DNA of 64,000 nt, from assembly GCA_023014485.1 (NCBI GenBank), contig JAJOZX010002710.1, forward strand, positions 468,001 through 532,000, in the 5' to 3' direction. A program made the position numbers and the translations under genes. Positions 45,669 to 56,879 of this stretch are shown piece by piece. Positions within the stretch are counted from its first letter, which is position 1. Each line of letters begins with the position of its first letter. The stretch comes from Bathynomus jamesi. Taxonomy: Eukaryota; Arthropoda; Malacostraca; Isopoda; Cirolanidae. The notes below the pieces were generated by a model. It was given only the letters and a program-made list of their open reading frames with translations. It was not told the origin of the DNA and searched no databases.

Positions 45669-46720
45669 GGCGAGCATTATCAACAAGTTTTTGGGATGGC
45701 CATGGGCAACCCTTTGTCGCCCCTTCTCTCCAATATTTATATGGAGTTTTTGAAATTACTTACATTCCGAGAATCCTGGGGTTGGCATCCCTTGGTTGCG
45801 GTACGTCGACGATATTTTGTGTATTGGCCATGAATCGTGACCTGGATGACTCCTTCAGTTAATGACCAAGTCCCCTCCATTAAATTTACTTTAGAAGTGG
45901 AACAAGACAACTCAATCCCGTTTTTGGATGTGCGTGTTCATAGGGATAGCCCGGGTTTTAAGTTTAGTATATATCGGAAAAAAAACAAACAATTTGTCCT
46001 ACGTACACTTTTACTCTGGACATGACACCCCTATTAAAAAGGCCATATTTTCCTCAATGTTTCTCCGCGCTCTTAGGATCGCCAGTCCTGAATACATCGA
46101 TGCCGAATTGGAAAATATCAACGGTATTGGAAGTGAGTTGTGTTACCCATCTGCGTTCATGGAATCTTGTCTTAATAAGGCTAAACGAACCTTCTATCGT
46201 GTGAATAATAACACTCGCACCTTGTCAAAGAATATTTAGTACTTCCATTTTTCCCGGGCTTCTTAGGCATTGCTAATGTACTTAAACTTTTGGATATCAG
46301 TGTAGTTTTTTCATATAACAATATTGTGAAAAACATCATAGTAAAAAATAGCCCTACCAATAATTTAGGCATTATCTATAAAATTGGGTGTAAGCAATGT
46401 GATTCCTTTTACATAGGTCAGACGGGAAAGGATTTGCAAACGCGTGTAAAACAGCATCAATATTCCGTTAGAACGGGACAGTTGTCCAGTGCCCTTTTTG
46501 TCCATTTGTCAGAGTTATCCCATTGTATTGATTGGAATAATGTTTTCAGTTTTGTTTCACTCTAGCAACATTGTTAATAGAAATATTCTTGAGTCGGCTA
46601 TAATTCAACTTACAAATAACCTTAACATGAGTAAAGGTCTGTTTCAACTTGATCCGTTGCTCTGAATTCCTTCAGAATTGATTTAAACAAAAAGGGCAGG
46701 TTGTTTAAATCTTTGGTAAA
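45668..46720 (+). pseudogene. PLE2 fragment: RT end and GIY-YIG
   Basis: Begins at ASIINKFLGWPWAT, the motif B region in a shifted frame (GMAMGN in other copies), then VRR/YVDDI equivalents, KFTLEVEQDNSIPFLDVRVH (45880) and RALRIASPEYIDAELENING. The GIY-YIG part reads IIYKIGCKQCDSFYIGQTGK (46370). Several frameshifts. It starts 43 bp from the DD41D element end. Confidence 0.75.
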
Positions 46721-47013
46721 AATTGTTTTTTGTCTGTTGTTTCCCTTACAATTTTATTTTTCAATTTTTTGCTGTATGAGTGTATGTGTATGTAGTATGT
46801 GTATGTGCGTATGTGTGTGGTCATTGCAGTTAAATGTGTTTGTATGTATATGTGTGTATATGTATGTATGTATGTGTGTATATGTATGTATGTATGTATG
46901 TATGCAGTTAAATATATATATATATATATGTATATGTGTATGTACCTTACCTTACCTTACAACCTCACAAAGGTTCTGCGGGATGATTTCTCATTTCGTG
47001 AAGGTCAAGCTTG

Positions 47014-47060
<47 letters not shown>

Positions 47061-47668
47061 TTGTATATATGTGTGTATATGTATATATATATTTGGGTAT
47101 GCGGGTATATATGTGTACGTGTATTATTTGTAATTTTTTCAAGTTATATTTATTTTTATTTCTTTATTCTTTTGCGACCTACCGTTTTCTCAGACAATAA
47201 TTATAAAAACAAATTTGGTAATTTTTTTCCCTTATGCATATATATATATATATATATATATTCTGTATATATTGCGTTTATATTTCGTATATATACCGTA
47301 AATATGTTGTATATTATTTTATTGTTCTTTATATATCATCTAGGGATCATTTTGTTTTCCAATTTATATTTACTTGTACTTTTGTATTCGTTTGTGACTA
47401 TAATATGCATATGTGGTAATTTTTCCCTTATAAATTGGTGCGCCTCTCTTAAAATTTATCTTTCAATTTTTATTTTTTAATAATGTGACATATATATCAA
47501 TTTGGCAGCATCTATTAAATCGATTGTAAAACCTCCCTCTTGAGCTTGAATTGGTAGACTCCACTTACAATATTTATATTTATTTTTATTTCTTTATTCT
47601 TTTGTGACCTGTTCCATAAAAAAGCCATTTGAATTTATATGGAAGGTCGGCCAAAGTGCTAAAAGTGT

Positions 47669-47708
<40 letters not shown>

Positions 47709-48040
47709 ATATATATGTATATATATATATATATGTATGTATATGTATTTATGGGTTTTTTTATTTGCCTGTTTATTCTTTATGATTATTTAGGCTGTGA
47801 CATATATATCACTAAGGCACTATTTTGTAATTAATTTTTCTCAATTTATATTTATATTTTATTTTATTTCTTTATTCTTCTGTGACCATATAAATGTTGG
47901 CCTCCCCACAATTTTTTTCTATGCTTACTATATATATGTATATATTTATATATATATATATATATGTATATATAATATATATGTATATATATGTGAATGT
48001 GTATGTATGTATGTTATTTTTGTAACCTATATATTGCCTT
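46721..48040. repeat. low-complexity TG/TA-rich stretch
   Basis: Many (TG)n, (TA)n and TATG tracts. Long frames here are Tyr/Ile/Cys/Val repeats and not genes. A short LINE-tail-like piece (GTGAAGGTCAAGCTTG) lies near 46997. Confidence 0.8.
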
Positions 48041-48140
48041 GATCTGTCCTTTCACTCCAGTGTTCCTGAGGATGTCATTAGACGAAAGCGCTTGAGCACC
48101 CCTTTGTGTTTCTTTTTCCTTCGTGGTTTTATTCATCTAT
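48041..48140 (+). repeat. PLE2-type terminal segment with hammerhead-like motif
   Basis: CCTGAGGATGTCATTAGACG at 48065, GAAAGCGCTTGAGCACC, then TTTTATTCATC and (TA)n. It probably ends the PLE2 fragment that starts at 45668, with a repetitive 3' UTR between. Confidence 0.65.
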
Positions 48141-48160
48141 ATATATATATATATATATAT

Positions 48161-49399
48161 AGGGTGGGGCACGGGAATCAAGTGTTTTTTGAATAGCTAG
48201 TAATCGGCCATTAGGAATGGGAGGGGCGTGCGGTAGGTAGCATTCCATTCCTGGGTTCATAGCATTTAACTTTAACTAACACTCACCTTTATCTTTCAGG
48301 TGCCATCATGGAGCAGTGGACGTTAGAACACCGCATGTTCGCGTATGATCATTTTGTTAGGAGTGGCGAGTCAGTGACAGCAGTTCAGCGTGCGTTTCGC
48401 CGCAGATTCAACATTCATCGAAATGACTCTGTTCCCGCTCGTGACACAATCTTACGTTGGGTTAACAATCTTCGAACAGGAGGCTCAATAATGAAAACAA
48501 AACCGAAGGGGCCGCAACGCACTGTGCGTACTCCAGAGAACGTTGAAAGGGTCAGACAAGCGATGTTGCAAAGCCCAGGCCGCTCTGCTCGGAGACATTC
48601 AGCTGCACTCGGAATCAGCAATCGTACTGTTAGACGGATTTTGCATGAAGAATTACATTTTCACCCATACAAGTTAGCGATGGTGCAGGAATTGAATGTA
48701 AACGATTGCCCCCAACGACTGAATTTTGCACAGGAAATGCTTGCACTTTATGAGCAGAATGAAAACATGATGGTGGTAATGAGTGATGAAGCCCATTTCC
48801 ACCTTAATGGGGCCGTCAACAATCAAAACTGTCGGTATTGGGCTGCTGAAAATCCGCGACAACTCCATGAAAAACCGCTGCATAGCCCTAAGGTTACAGT
48901 TTGGTGCGCGGTGGGAAAGTTTGGCGTCATCGGTCCCTATTTCTTCGAACAAAATGGGGTTACCGTTACCATAACATCTGGGCGTTACATTGAGATGGTG
49001 AACACCTTTTTCATCCCTGAGTTACGAAGAAGGCGTATTGCTCGTCGACATTTGTGGTTTCAGCAAGATGGGGCCACGCCACACACCGCCAGAGCGTCAA
49101 TGGCTGTTCTTCGCCCCCTGTTTCCCAACCATCTCATTTCGAGATTTGGTGACATTGCATGGCCCCCTCGGTCCCCTGACTTGTCCACATGTGACTTCTT
49201 TCTATGGGGGTACCTCAAGTCACGTGTCTACGAGGACAAGCCCCGTACATTAGATGCATTGAAGGAAGCGATCCGTCAACAAATCATCCAAATCAACAGA
49301 GACCTGCTGGGAAGAGTGGAGGCCAATTTTCGTAAACGCCTTCAACAATGCGTCGACGGCCAAGGACATCATATGCCAGATATAATTTTCGGTACATGA
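48161..49399 (+). mobile_element. DD41D-type Tc1/mariner element with intact gene, no visible 3' TIR
   Basis: The 5' end AGGGTGGGGCACGGGAATC follows (TA)n; a 140-bp leader precedes the gene. I searched to 50550 for the inverted counterpart (GTGCCCCACCCT) and did not see it, so the 3' end is probably truncated or replaced. Confidence 0.75.
48308..49399 (+). CDS. Tc1/mariner-superfamily transposase, DD41D spacing, uninterrupted
   Basis: Cut-and-paste transposase of 363 residues, a normal length for the superfamily. Residues 1-120 form two helix-turn-helix-like DNA-binding units (SVTAVQRAFRRRF; RSARRHSAALGISNRTVRR). The catalytic domain has D160 (VVMSDEAHFHLNG), D254 (LWFQQDGATPHTA) and D296 (SPDLSTCDFFLWGYLK), with 41 residues between the last two, as in the rosa-like DD41D lineage. 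The start follows GCCATC and aligns with the start in the broken copy at 44849-45625. No stop or frameshift is visible, unlike every other transposon gene in this window. Whether it is mobile depends on the missing 3' TIR. Confidence 0.88.
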   Translation: MEQWTLEHRMFAYDHFVRSGESVTAVQRAFRRRFNIHRNDSVPARDTILRWVNNLRTGGSIMKTKPKGPQRTVRTPENVERVRQAMLQSPGRSARRHSAALGISNRTVRRILHEELHFHPYKLAMVQELNVNDCPQRLNFAQEMLALYEQNENMMVVMSDEAHFHLNGAVNNQNCRYWAAENPRQLHEKPLHSPKVTVWCAVGKFGVIGPYFFEQNGVTVTITSGRYIEMVNTFFIPELRRRRIARRHLWFQQDGATPHTARASMAVLRPLFPNHLISRFGDIAWPPRSPDLSTCDFFLWGYLKSRVYEDKPRTLDALKEAIRQQIIQINRDLLGRVEANFRKRLQQCVDGQGHHMPDIIFGT

Positions 49400-50548
49400 T
49401 TATTATGACATGAAATGCTATGTTCTTACGAATGTTGTTCTACCAATATATTTTCTTTACAAAAATAAATATCATTACCTTATAATACTATTTTAAAAAT
49501 GAAACTAAAATACTTTATTGTTAATAAGAGTAAACAAGACCTTTTTTAATTATTTATATTTCAGGAACAGGGTTTAAGAGTGGACTTGCCGTAGGACAGA
49601 TTTTGACGGAAATGGTTACTGGTTCCACGCCTTCGTTCGACATTTCTGCATTTAAATCTGACAGATTTATGAACACGGAAGGGAAGAGCAAATTATAACT
49701 GCAAAAATTATGAATTTTTGATTTCCCTTATGGACTGGGATCATGATTGGATAATCAAAGTTGTAACAAAATACGTTCGAGGGGAATCTTCTCTTCAATA
49801 TAAAAGTAAAGCCATAATTTAAAAGTAAAGTTAAAGCAATGTAAAGTAAAGCAGTAATTTAAAACATCTGACGTAATAAACATTTGCATTGATCACTAAA
49901 CTAAATCAGACAATATCTTGTTCATGGATTTAAATGAATAAAAAATGCATCATTACTCCGTGCTTACCCTGCATAACAGAAGCCTTCGGTACTTTCTTCA
50001 GTTTTAACAGCTAGTTAGTCATATAAACCATCGCAATAACGTTGTCCTTTATTTCTACTTTAGTCAACGCTTTCCTCGGATTCAGTGAACTAAAACGGTT
50101 GCAATAATGCTCTGTCTTGTTTAAGAGAAACTACGTGTTTTATACACTCTTACTATTAATGTGTTATTCCATTCTCAAATACTCAGGAATGCTAAACAAT
50201 AAGCTGGGCAATTAACTTCAGAAAAAAGAATACATTGATAATATGCTACAATTTCTTCTTACTATTTTAGTTAGTATTAACTTCCTCTATTCCATTATAC
50301 TTCGAGCCTTTAATACCGATTCAGCTATTTACCAATTTTTCGATTTTAATCTCAAATACGTGAGAATAAAATGGAATTAGAACCTTAATATATCGTGCTT
50401 ATAATATCTATTCTTTCTATCAATTATTTCATTAGGCAAAAGATAATTTTTTTTTAGGCTTTTTAAAATTTTCTTTCCCCTTTTTCCTTTCGTACATTTT
50501 TTTATACTTTTAATTCTTTCATATTTTCTTTAATTTAAACACTTTTTC
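49400..50548. other. no gene seen
   Basis: AT-rich, few repeats, no supported frame. One of the few stretches without recognisable mobile DNA. Confidence 0.6.
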
Positions 50549-50611
50549 TTTTCCCCATATCAGCGAAATGAGGTCGGGGTTTAATCCCGATGATGCTAAT
50601 AATAATAATGT
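50549..50611 (+). repeat. SINE head fragment with (TAA)n
   Basis: CCCCATATCAGCGAAATGAGG and GGGGTTTAATCCCGATGATG are followed by (TAA)n, matching the head of the SINE at 1184-1370. The body was displaced by the element starting at 50612. Confidence 0.6.
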
Positions 50612-51215
50612 GGATCACGTTAAGAATAGCGAACCCATTTACCTCATGTTAAGAATGGCGAACCCAAAATTAAACATGTTAAGAATAGCGAACCCAAAAT
50701 TCAACAAGTTAAGAAAAATACTTCGAAAAAAAAATATGCTCCACTATTTCCATATAGCCAACTGATGGGGTTGTACTTGTATCAACTAAACTGAACACCC
50801 ATACTTGATATGCGGCATATTTTTGCTACCCGCACACGAAGGGTAGCAAAAATAACTGAATGCCCGGTTAGGTTAATTGAATGCCCTGTTAGGTCAACTG
50901 AACACCCGGTTAGGTTCATTGAGTGCCCGGTTAGGTCAACTGTACGCCCTTGACGATTGGTTAGGTTTAGTCGTGATATTTTCGATAAAACTAACGAATC
51001 TATCACGACTAAACCTAACCAATCGTCAAGGGCGTACAGTTGACCTAACCGGGCATTCAAATTTTATCCTATGTAAATAATGGTTTTTACAAAATTCTCC
51101 ATGTTAAGAATAGCAAACCCAAAAGTTTCCATGTCAAGCATAGGGAACCCAAAATTATCCATGTCAAGAATAGTGAACCCAACACCCTATGGGTTCGCTA
51201 TTCTTAACGTGATCC
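50612..51215. mobile_element. 604-bp element with perfect 26-bp TIRs and 8-bp target duplication
   Basis: Termini 50612-50637 and 51190-51215 are perfect inverted repeats starting GGATCACGTTAAG. AATAATGT flanks both (50604-50611; 51216-51223). The 8-bp duplication suggests hAT. Inside, diverged copies of the TIR (ATGTTAAGAATAGCGAACCC type) repeat about three times near each end, and a palindrome fills the centre. It is non-coding. Confidence 0.8.
50866..51060. repeat. GGTTAGGT palindrome family, copy 1
   Basis: Tandem units of about 22 bp (GAATGCCCGGTTAGGTNAATT type) lead into CCCTTGACGATTGGTTAGG and then an inverted arm around 50985. Same family at 52678-52915 and 61318-61575. Confidence 0.7.
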
Positions 51216-51223
51216 AATAATGT

Positions 51224-52129
51224 TATATATTCATATATCCCATACATCCCATTAATCCCGAAATCCCATATAACAAATGAGTTAGTCTAAGACAAATTAT
51301 CATTCGCAGTTTCCCTTCATGTGTTTTGCGCATAATTCATGCACTCATCGCATAATTCATATATCGCATAAATTCTTCATAAATGGTAACTAACTTTAGC
51401 CTTATATAAATAGGCTTCCCTTATAATACCCTCTCTATGGTCGAAGTTCCAGCTTATTCCGACTACTTAATAACCTTCCGTTAAATTCAACAAAAATGTT
51501 CCTTTTTTACCTTTAGAGTTCTTTATATAATCTTATTTCCCTTCAAAGTAAAATACTTTAAATAACTTTATACCACCCTTAAACCCGCCCCGGCTACCTT
51601 AAGCTTTAATTTCTGCAAACGCATCAACAAGAAGTCTTAGCCCAAAAAATTATAATACAGTTTTCATTGGTGGGACCTCGTAATCTCTCCATTCCATTTC
51701 CTTCAAATCACAGGTAAAATTTTTTACATACTCCGTCCAATATATCCTTGGTTTATAAACTACACCCGGAGTTCAGAAAAGATTAGGAGTTGGTTTATTT
51801 ACCACACCCGGATCTGAGCGCAAATTGGACGTGTAATTTATATGCCACACCCGGAGCGAAATGGTTAAGGTAGGTGGACCTCGAACTTCTTCGTTGTCCA
51901 CTCCAGAAAGTTATAAAAGATCGAGGAGCCTCGATTTAGACGCTCCTTGCTCATTTATCATTATTCATTATTCTGTGAAATAGTTGACAACTAGCAAAAG
52001 ATCGGCGCTACGCGCCGATTTTGCTAGATCTGCGGTGCTTGGACCTTCGACCCAAACCGAATTGTGGGCCTACGGCGTATTTTATTTTGAACATCAATAG
52101 CCCTTTATCTGGATATCGTTCCCATTCCT
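51224..52129. other. no gene seen; short repeats
   Basis: Contains three degenerate ACACCCGGA(G/T)-type segments (51765-51855) and a compact hairpin (GGCGCTACGCGCC, 52003-52015) of a type common in dispersed arthropod repeats. Confidence 0.5.
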
Positions 52130-52500
52130 CTCACCTTGGGCCTCAGTAATTGGGGTGCCTGTGGCCCTCCAATTACTGGCGAACCAATTATTCGGTCAAT
52201 AAAACTACAGAAAAGAACGCAGCCATGAAAATCTAGAACTTCACAAATCTTGATACGATGAACTCGGATGTGAAGCTCAAGATTTTCATGACTGCGTTCT
52301 TTTCTATAGTTTTATTGACCAAATAATTGAACCGACAGTAATTGGGGGGTCGCAGGCCCCTAATTACTGGGGGTTCAATTATTTGGTCAATAAAACTATA
52401 GTCATGAAAATCTTAAGCTTCACAAATATTGACACAATGTGAAGCTCAAGATTTTCATTGCTGCGTTCTTTTCTATAGTTTTATCGCGGTGCTGGGGGCC
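52130..52500. repeat. overlapping palindromes with CAGTAATTGG hairpins
   Basis: Around 52253 arms of about 75 bp mirror each other (TCAATAAAACTA, AAAAGAACGCAG, ATGAAAATCT). A second, shorter mirrored unit follows to 52485. The arms are separated by GTAATTGGGG...CCCCTAATTAC hairpins. Confidence 0.7.
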
Positions 52501-52677
52501 CTCGGGGCCAGTAATTGGTGGTGGGGGGGGTTGGTCACACATATATTTTCGTTCATTACTCATCACCCCCATCCACCATACGAAGTTTGGTCGAAATCGG
52601 TTCAGAAACGTAAAAGTTTTTTTCTGCGGACAGACAGGCAGACACATTTTTGCTAAATTATAATAGTAATGATGCCC

Positions 52678-52915
52678 GATTAGGTTAATTAAATGGCCGG
52701 TTAGATCAAATGAATGCCAGATTAGATTAATTGAATGCCCGGGTACGTTAATTGAATGCCCGGTTAGGTTAATTGTACACCCTTGACGATTGGTGAGGTT
52801 AAGTCATGATATTTTCGTTAAAGCCAACGAAAATATCACGACTTAACCTAACCAATCATCAAGGGCGTACAGATGACCTAACCTGGCATTCAATGAACCT
52901 AACCGGGTATTCAAT
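52678..52915. repeat. GGTTAGGT palindrome family, copy 2
   Basis: GATGCCCGATTAGGTTAATT-like units repeat about five times, then CCCTTGACGATTGGTGAGG, centre GTTAAAGCCAAC near 52825, and the inverted arm. Confidence 0.7.
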
Positions 52916-53761
52916 AATTTTACCATAGGTTTCGTAATGATCTTGATGACGTCATTTAATGTTTTAAAATTAATTATTTAATTGCTATTTTCTTACTTAC
53001 AGCGACAGGCATAATGATATTAGGATACCTAATAGAAATTTTGTAATATTTTAATGTGTGGAAAATAAATAATTTTCTAAAAATGATCTTCAACTATAAA
53101 AGCGCATCTAATCAGATAACTTAATTAACGTATTTCTATGACAACTAAAAAATAGAATGATAAATTAGTATCCTATCAAATTGTTTGTGTATACGTAAAA
53201 TTATTTGTACAAAAGCCAAAGTAATAAAACGCACAAAAGTCAAGGTAAATAATTTCGAGTGTGGCTCGTTTAACTTCAAACTCGTGTTTATTTAAATTGC
53301 CCGTTTTAATTATGTAATTTTTTGTATTGAAACGATAAAGAAATCTTTTGTGAATCGAAAAATGTTAAAATTATAACAAATATCAAAATATTTTGTACAA
53401 AAATCATTGAATTTTAAAAATGCATGTTTGTTTTTAGTTTTTTGCAAAAGGTTCGTCATGAATTTTAAAAATATATACTTTTTTAAATTGAATCGATAAA
53501 TAAATCTTTTGTGAATCGAATGACATTAAATGTTTAGTAAATATTGACTTATTTTGTGCCAAAATTATGATTAAAAATAAAAAATTAAAAAATGCGTGTA
53601 CAGGCATGGGAAGAACTGTACCCCTAAAAGGGGGGAAGGAATTATGTTAGGGAATTTTTTTTTAGCATGGGCACTGCACAATAAAAAGATGCATTGAATG
53701 GTGAAAACCGCATTGTTCTACACCAATTGTAGCGACCTGTAGGTGTGCGCAAAAAAACTGT

Positions 53762-53784
<23 letters not shown>
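52916..53784. other. no gene seen; diverged 175-bp duplication
   Basis: ATCTTTTGTGAATCGAA occurs at 53343 and 53513 with similar flanks, an old tandem duplication. Otherwise AT-rich. Confidence 0.55.
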
Positions 53785-53796
<12 letters not shown>

Positions 53797-53875
53797 ATTA
53801 TTTCACGAAAGTAACACGTGAAAAATAATTATGATGAATAAAACCACGAAGGAAAGGAAACAGAATGGTGCTCAA

Positions 53876-53902
53876 GCGCTTTCGTCTAATGACATCCTCA
53901 GG
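53876..53902 (-). ncRNA. hammerhead-like motif, PLE2a 3' repeat
   Basis: Minus strand CCTGAGGATGTCATTAGACG then GAAAGCGC. Intact core. Confidence 0.45.
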
Positions 53903-54328
53903 AACACTGAAGTACATAAAGAATTACAGCCTATATATAGGTTACAGAAAAAAAAAAAAATATATATATACAATAAACGGAGAAACAAACTTAAAGGATT
54001 GTGGGAGGGGCACACAGATTTATAAGGAAAAACTATCGATTTTTAACACAAGATTAAATGAATTGTTTCCAACCAATGTTATAGATAAAAAAATATACAA
54101 ATTTATACTGGAAATCTGCCCGGGTTTTAGCACTCTGCTCTTTTTGTATATAAGAATTGAAAATTATCGATTTTTAGCACAAGATTAAATGAATTGTTTC
54201 CAACCAATGTTATAGATAAAAAAAAAATATATACAAATTTATACTGGAAATCTGCCCGGGTTTTAGCACTCTACCCTTTTTTGTATATAAAAATTGAAAA
54301 ATAAAAGTTATTTGGGTGGCATGCAAGT

Positions 54329-56679
54329 TTACCAAAGATTTAGCGTTCTACCTTTCTTATCTAAATCTGTTCTGAAGGAATTCAAAACAACAGGATCGAG
54401 TTGAAAAAGACCTTTGCTTATGTTGAAGTTATTTGTAAGTTGGATAATGGCAGACTCAAGAATATTTCTATTAACAATGTTGCTAGAGTGAAATAAAACT
54501 GAAGCATTATTCCAATCAATACAGTGGGATAACTCTGACAAATGGACAAAAAGGGCACTGGACAACTGTCCTGTTCTAACGGAATATTGATGCTGTTTTA
54601 TACGTGTGTGCAAATCCTTTCCCGTCTGACCTATGTAAAAGGAATCACATTGTTTACAACCAATTTTATAGATAATGCCTGAATTATTGGTAGGGCTATT
54701 TTTACTATGATATTTTTCACAATATTGTTATATGGAAATACTACATTAATATCCAAAAGTTTAAGTACATTAGCAATGCCTAAAAAGCCCGGGAAAAATG
54801 GAAGTACTAAAATATTTTTTGACAAAGTACGAGTGTTATTATTGACACGATAGAAAGTTCGTTTTGCCTTGTTGAGACAAGATTCCATAAACGCAGATGG
54901 ATAACACAGATCACTTCCAATACCGTTGATTTTTTCTAATTCGGCATCGATGTATTCCGGACTGGCGATCCTAAGGGCGCGGAGAAACATTGAAGAAAAA
55001 ATGGCCTTCTTAGTGGGGGTGTCATGTCCCGAGTAAAAGTGTACATAGGACAAATTGTTTGTTTTTTTCCGATAGATACTAAACTTAAAACCTGGGCTTT
55101 CCCTATGCACACGCACATCCAAAAATGGGATTGAATTGTCTTGTTCCACTTCTAAAGTAAACTTAATGGAGGGGACTTGATCATTTAACTGAAGGAGGAA
55201 GTTATCCAGGTCACGATTCATGGGCCAGATACACAAAATATCGTCGACGTACCGCAACCAAGGGATGCCAACCCCCAGGATTCTGGAATGTAAGTAATTT
55301 CGAAAAACTCCATATAAATATTGGAGAGGAGGGGCGACAAGGGGTTGCCCATGGCCATCCCAAAATCTTGTTGATAATACTCGTTATTGAAAGTGAATTT
55401 ACAGTCTTTGATGCAAAGCTTAATAAGTTCCAAAACAATGTGTGAAGGTAGTGGCAGGTCATACTTATGTAATTCTTGGGAGAGAAAGTCAAGCATATCG
55501 TCAATCGGCACTTTTGTAAACAATGAACAAACGTCAAAACTGATCAATCTATCGTTAGTTTCAGTACGTGCATTATTCAATTTTTCAGTAAGATCCATAT
55601 AATTTTTTACATGTGAATCAGAGATAGTTCCGAGAATAGGGGACAAGACTTTGACAAGCCATTTGGAGAGTTTATAAGTAATAGAGCCCACCGAGCTAAT
55701 AATAGGGCGCATAGGGTTGCCAGGTTTGTGGGTTTTAATAAGACCGTAAAGGTAGGGCAGAGAAGGTGAAGTGGACATGAAAAGCGGAATTAAGTCTTTA
55801 TGATCTTTGAGAATGCGTTTCAAGCCACTATTAAATGATTTGATGACGTCATCCTGCGGGTTCTTCCTAAGTTTGCTGTATGTGGCGGGGTCCTGGAGAA
55901 GCTCGTTCATCTTTCTGATGTAGTCCACTTTGTCCATAATAACTATGGTGTTAGCCTTGTCTGCTTTAGTAATATGGAGCTCCCCATCTTTTTTTAATTG
56001 TGAGAGGCTATTGCGAAAACGTTTAGGAAAGTTATCTTCGTAATTACTATTCGCCGCACTATAAACAAGGCCTTTAACTATGTTAAACAATACTGAGGGA
56101 GATTACACTTTTTCAAAACGAGCGAGACTGTAACAAATTTGTAAAGCCGAAGGTTTTTTAACAATAAAAAAGGACATACCATATCCAAGGGCACTTTTTG
56201 CATCGTCACTGTTTTTCGAAGAAAGGTTCAAAACACACTTTGAGCTTGCTTTTTTACTCCACTGACTATTTCGAATGAGACTTAATTTTTCGATCCAAAA
56301 AGTTACGAAGTGAAGAAGTTCTCCGACGCAACTCGTTGTAAATTTCATCAAACAAAGGTTGGATCCACGGTTGGGGAGTAACGGTTACAAAATTATGTTT
56401 GGCGATGTTTAAATTTTTGAAGGCAGACCACTCATTTTGTCTGGTGACTTCAATATGTTTCTTTAAAATTAATCTGCTGAAGTTGTTGAACGGATGGTCG
56501 TCAATTTGTCTGAGGCGAATCGGAAGCAGGGATTTGGGAAGAACTTGCTCCTCTAGACAATTAGTAAGAAACTTTCGTCCGATACGAATTGCATGCCCCT
56601 TCATTAATGTAGAAGAAAACACGGACACAAACGGAGACAAGAGAGGGAACAGCAAGCCGAAGGAACGCGTGGTGTTCAT
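54329..56679 (-). pseudogene. PLE2a reverse transcriptase-GIY-YIG protein, about four frameshifts
   Basis: N-terminal frame 56679-56266 (MNTTRSFGLLFPLLSP; EEQVLPKSLLPIRLRQ). Frameshift near 56290, stop at 56103, then 56090-55218 with YGLIKTHKPGNPMRPIISS (RT fingers), SFDVCSLFTKVPIDDM (motif A) and FGMAMGNPLSPLLSNIYMEF (motif B). A frameshift near 55250 leads to RYVDDILCIW (catalytic, 55255), LDVRVHRESPGFKFSIYRK, then GIY-YIG residues in broken frames (54690-54600) and SVRTGQLSSALFVHLSELSH to 54329. This is the most complete PLE2 protein here. The N-terminal start at 56679 lies 7 bp from the upstream terminal repeat. Confidence 0.8.
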
Positions 56680-56769
56680 TATATGAAAATTAATTCACGA
56701 AAGTAACACGTGAAAAATAATTATGATGAATAAAACCACGAAGGAAAGGAAACACAGAATGGTGCTCAA

Positions 56770-56794
56770 GCGCTCGTTTAATGACATCCTCAGG
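56770..56794 (-). ncRNA. hammerhead-like motif, PLE2a 5' repeat, core damaged
   Basis: Minus strand CCTGAGGATGTCATTAAACG then AGCGC: the GAAA of the core is lost, so this copy should be inactive. Confidence 0.4.
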
Positions 56795-56879
56795 AACACT
56801 GAAGTACATAAAGAATTACAGCCTATATATAGGTTATAGAAAAAAAAAATAATATATATATATATATATACAATAAACG

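Larger units (their letters stand above)
53785..56879 (-). mobile_element. Penelope-like element 2 (PLE2a), near full length
   Basis: Direct terminal repeats lie at 53790-53970 and 56686-56879, both minus-oriented, containing TTCACGAAAGTAACACGTG and the hammerhead-like motif. Coding runs from 56679 to 54329. The 3' UTR has a 127-bp tandem duplication (54048-54175, 54176-54300). Head to head with PLE2b. Confidence 0.85.

Noticed and set aside
46701..47480. 259-residue open frame
   Set aside because: It is almost entirely translation of (TG)n, (TA)n and TATG repeats; no domain or codon-use signal.
49400..50550. 3' TIR of the intact DD41D element
   Set aside because: I searched by eye for the complement of AGGGTGGGGCACGG and saw none; recorded as absent rather than called.
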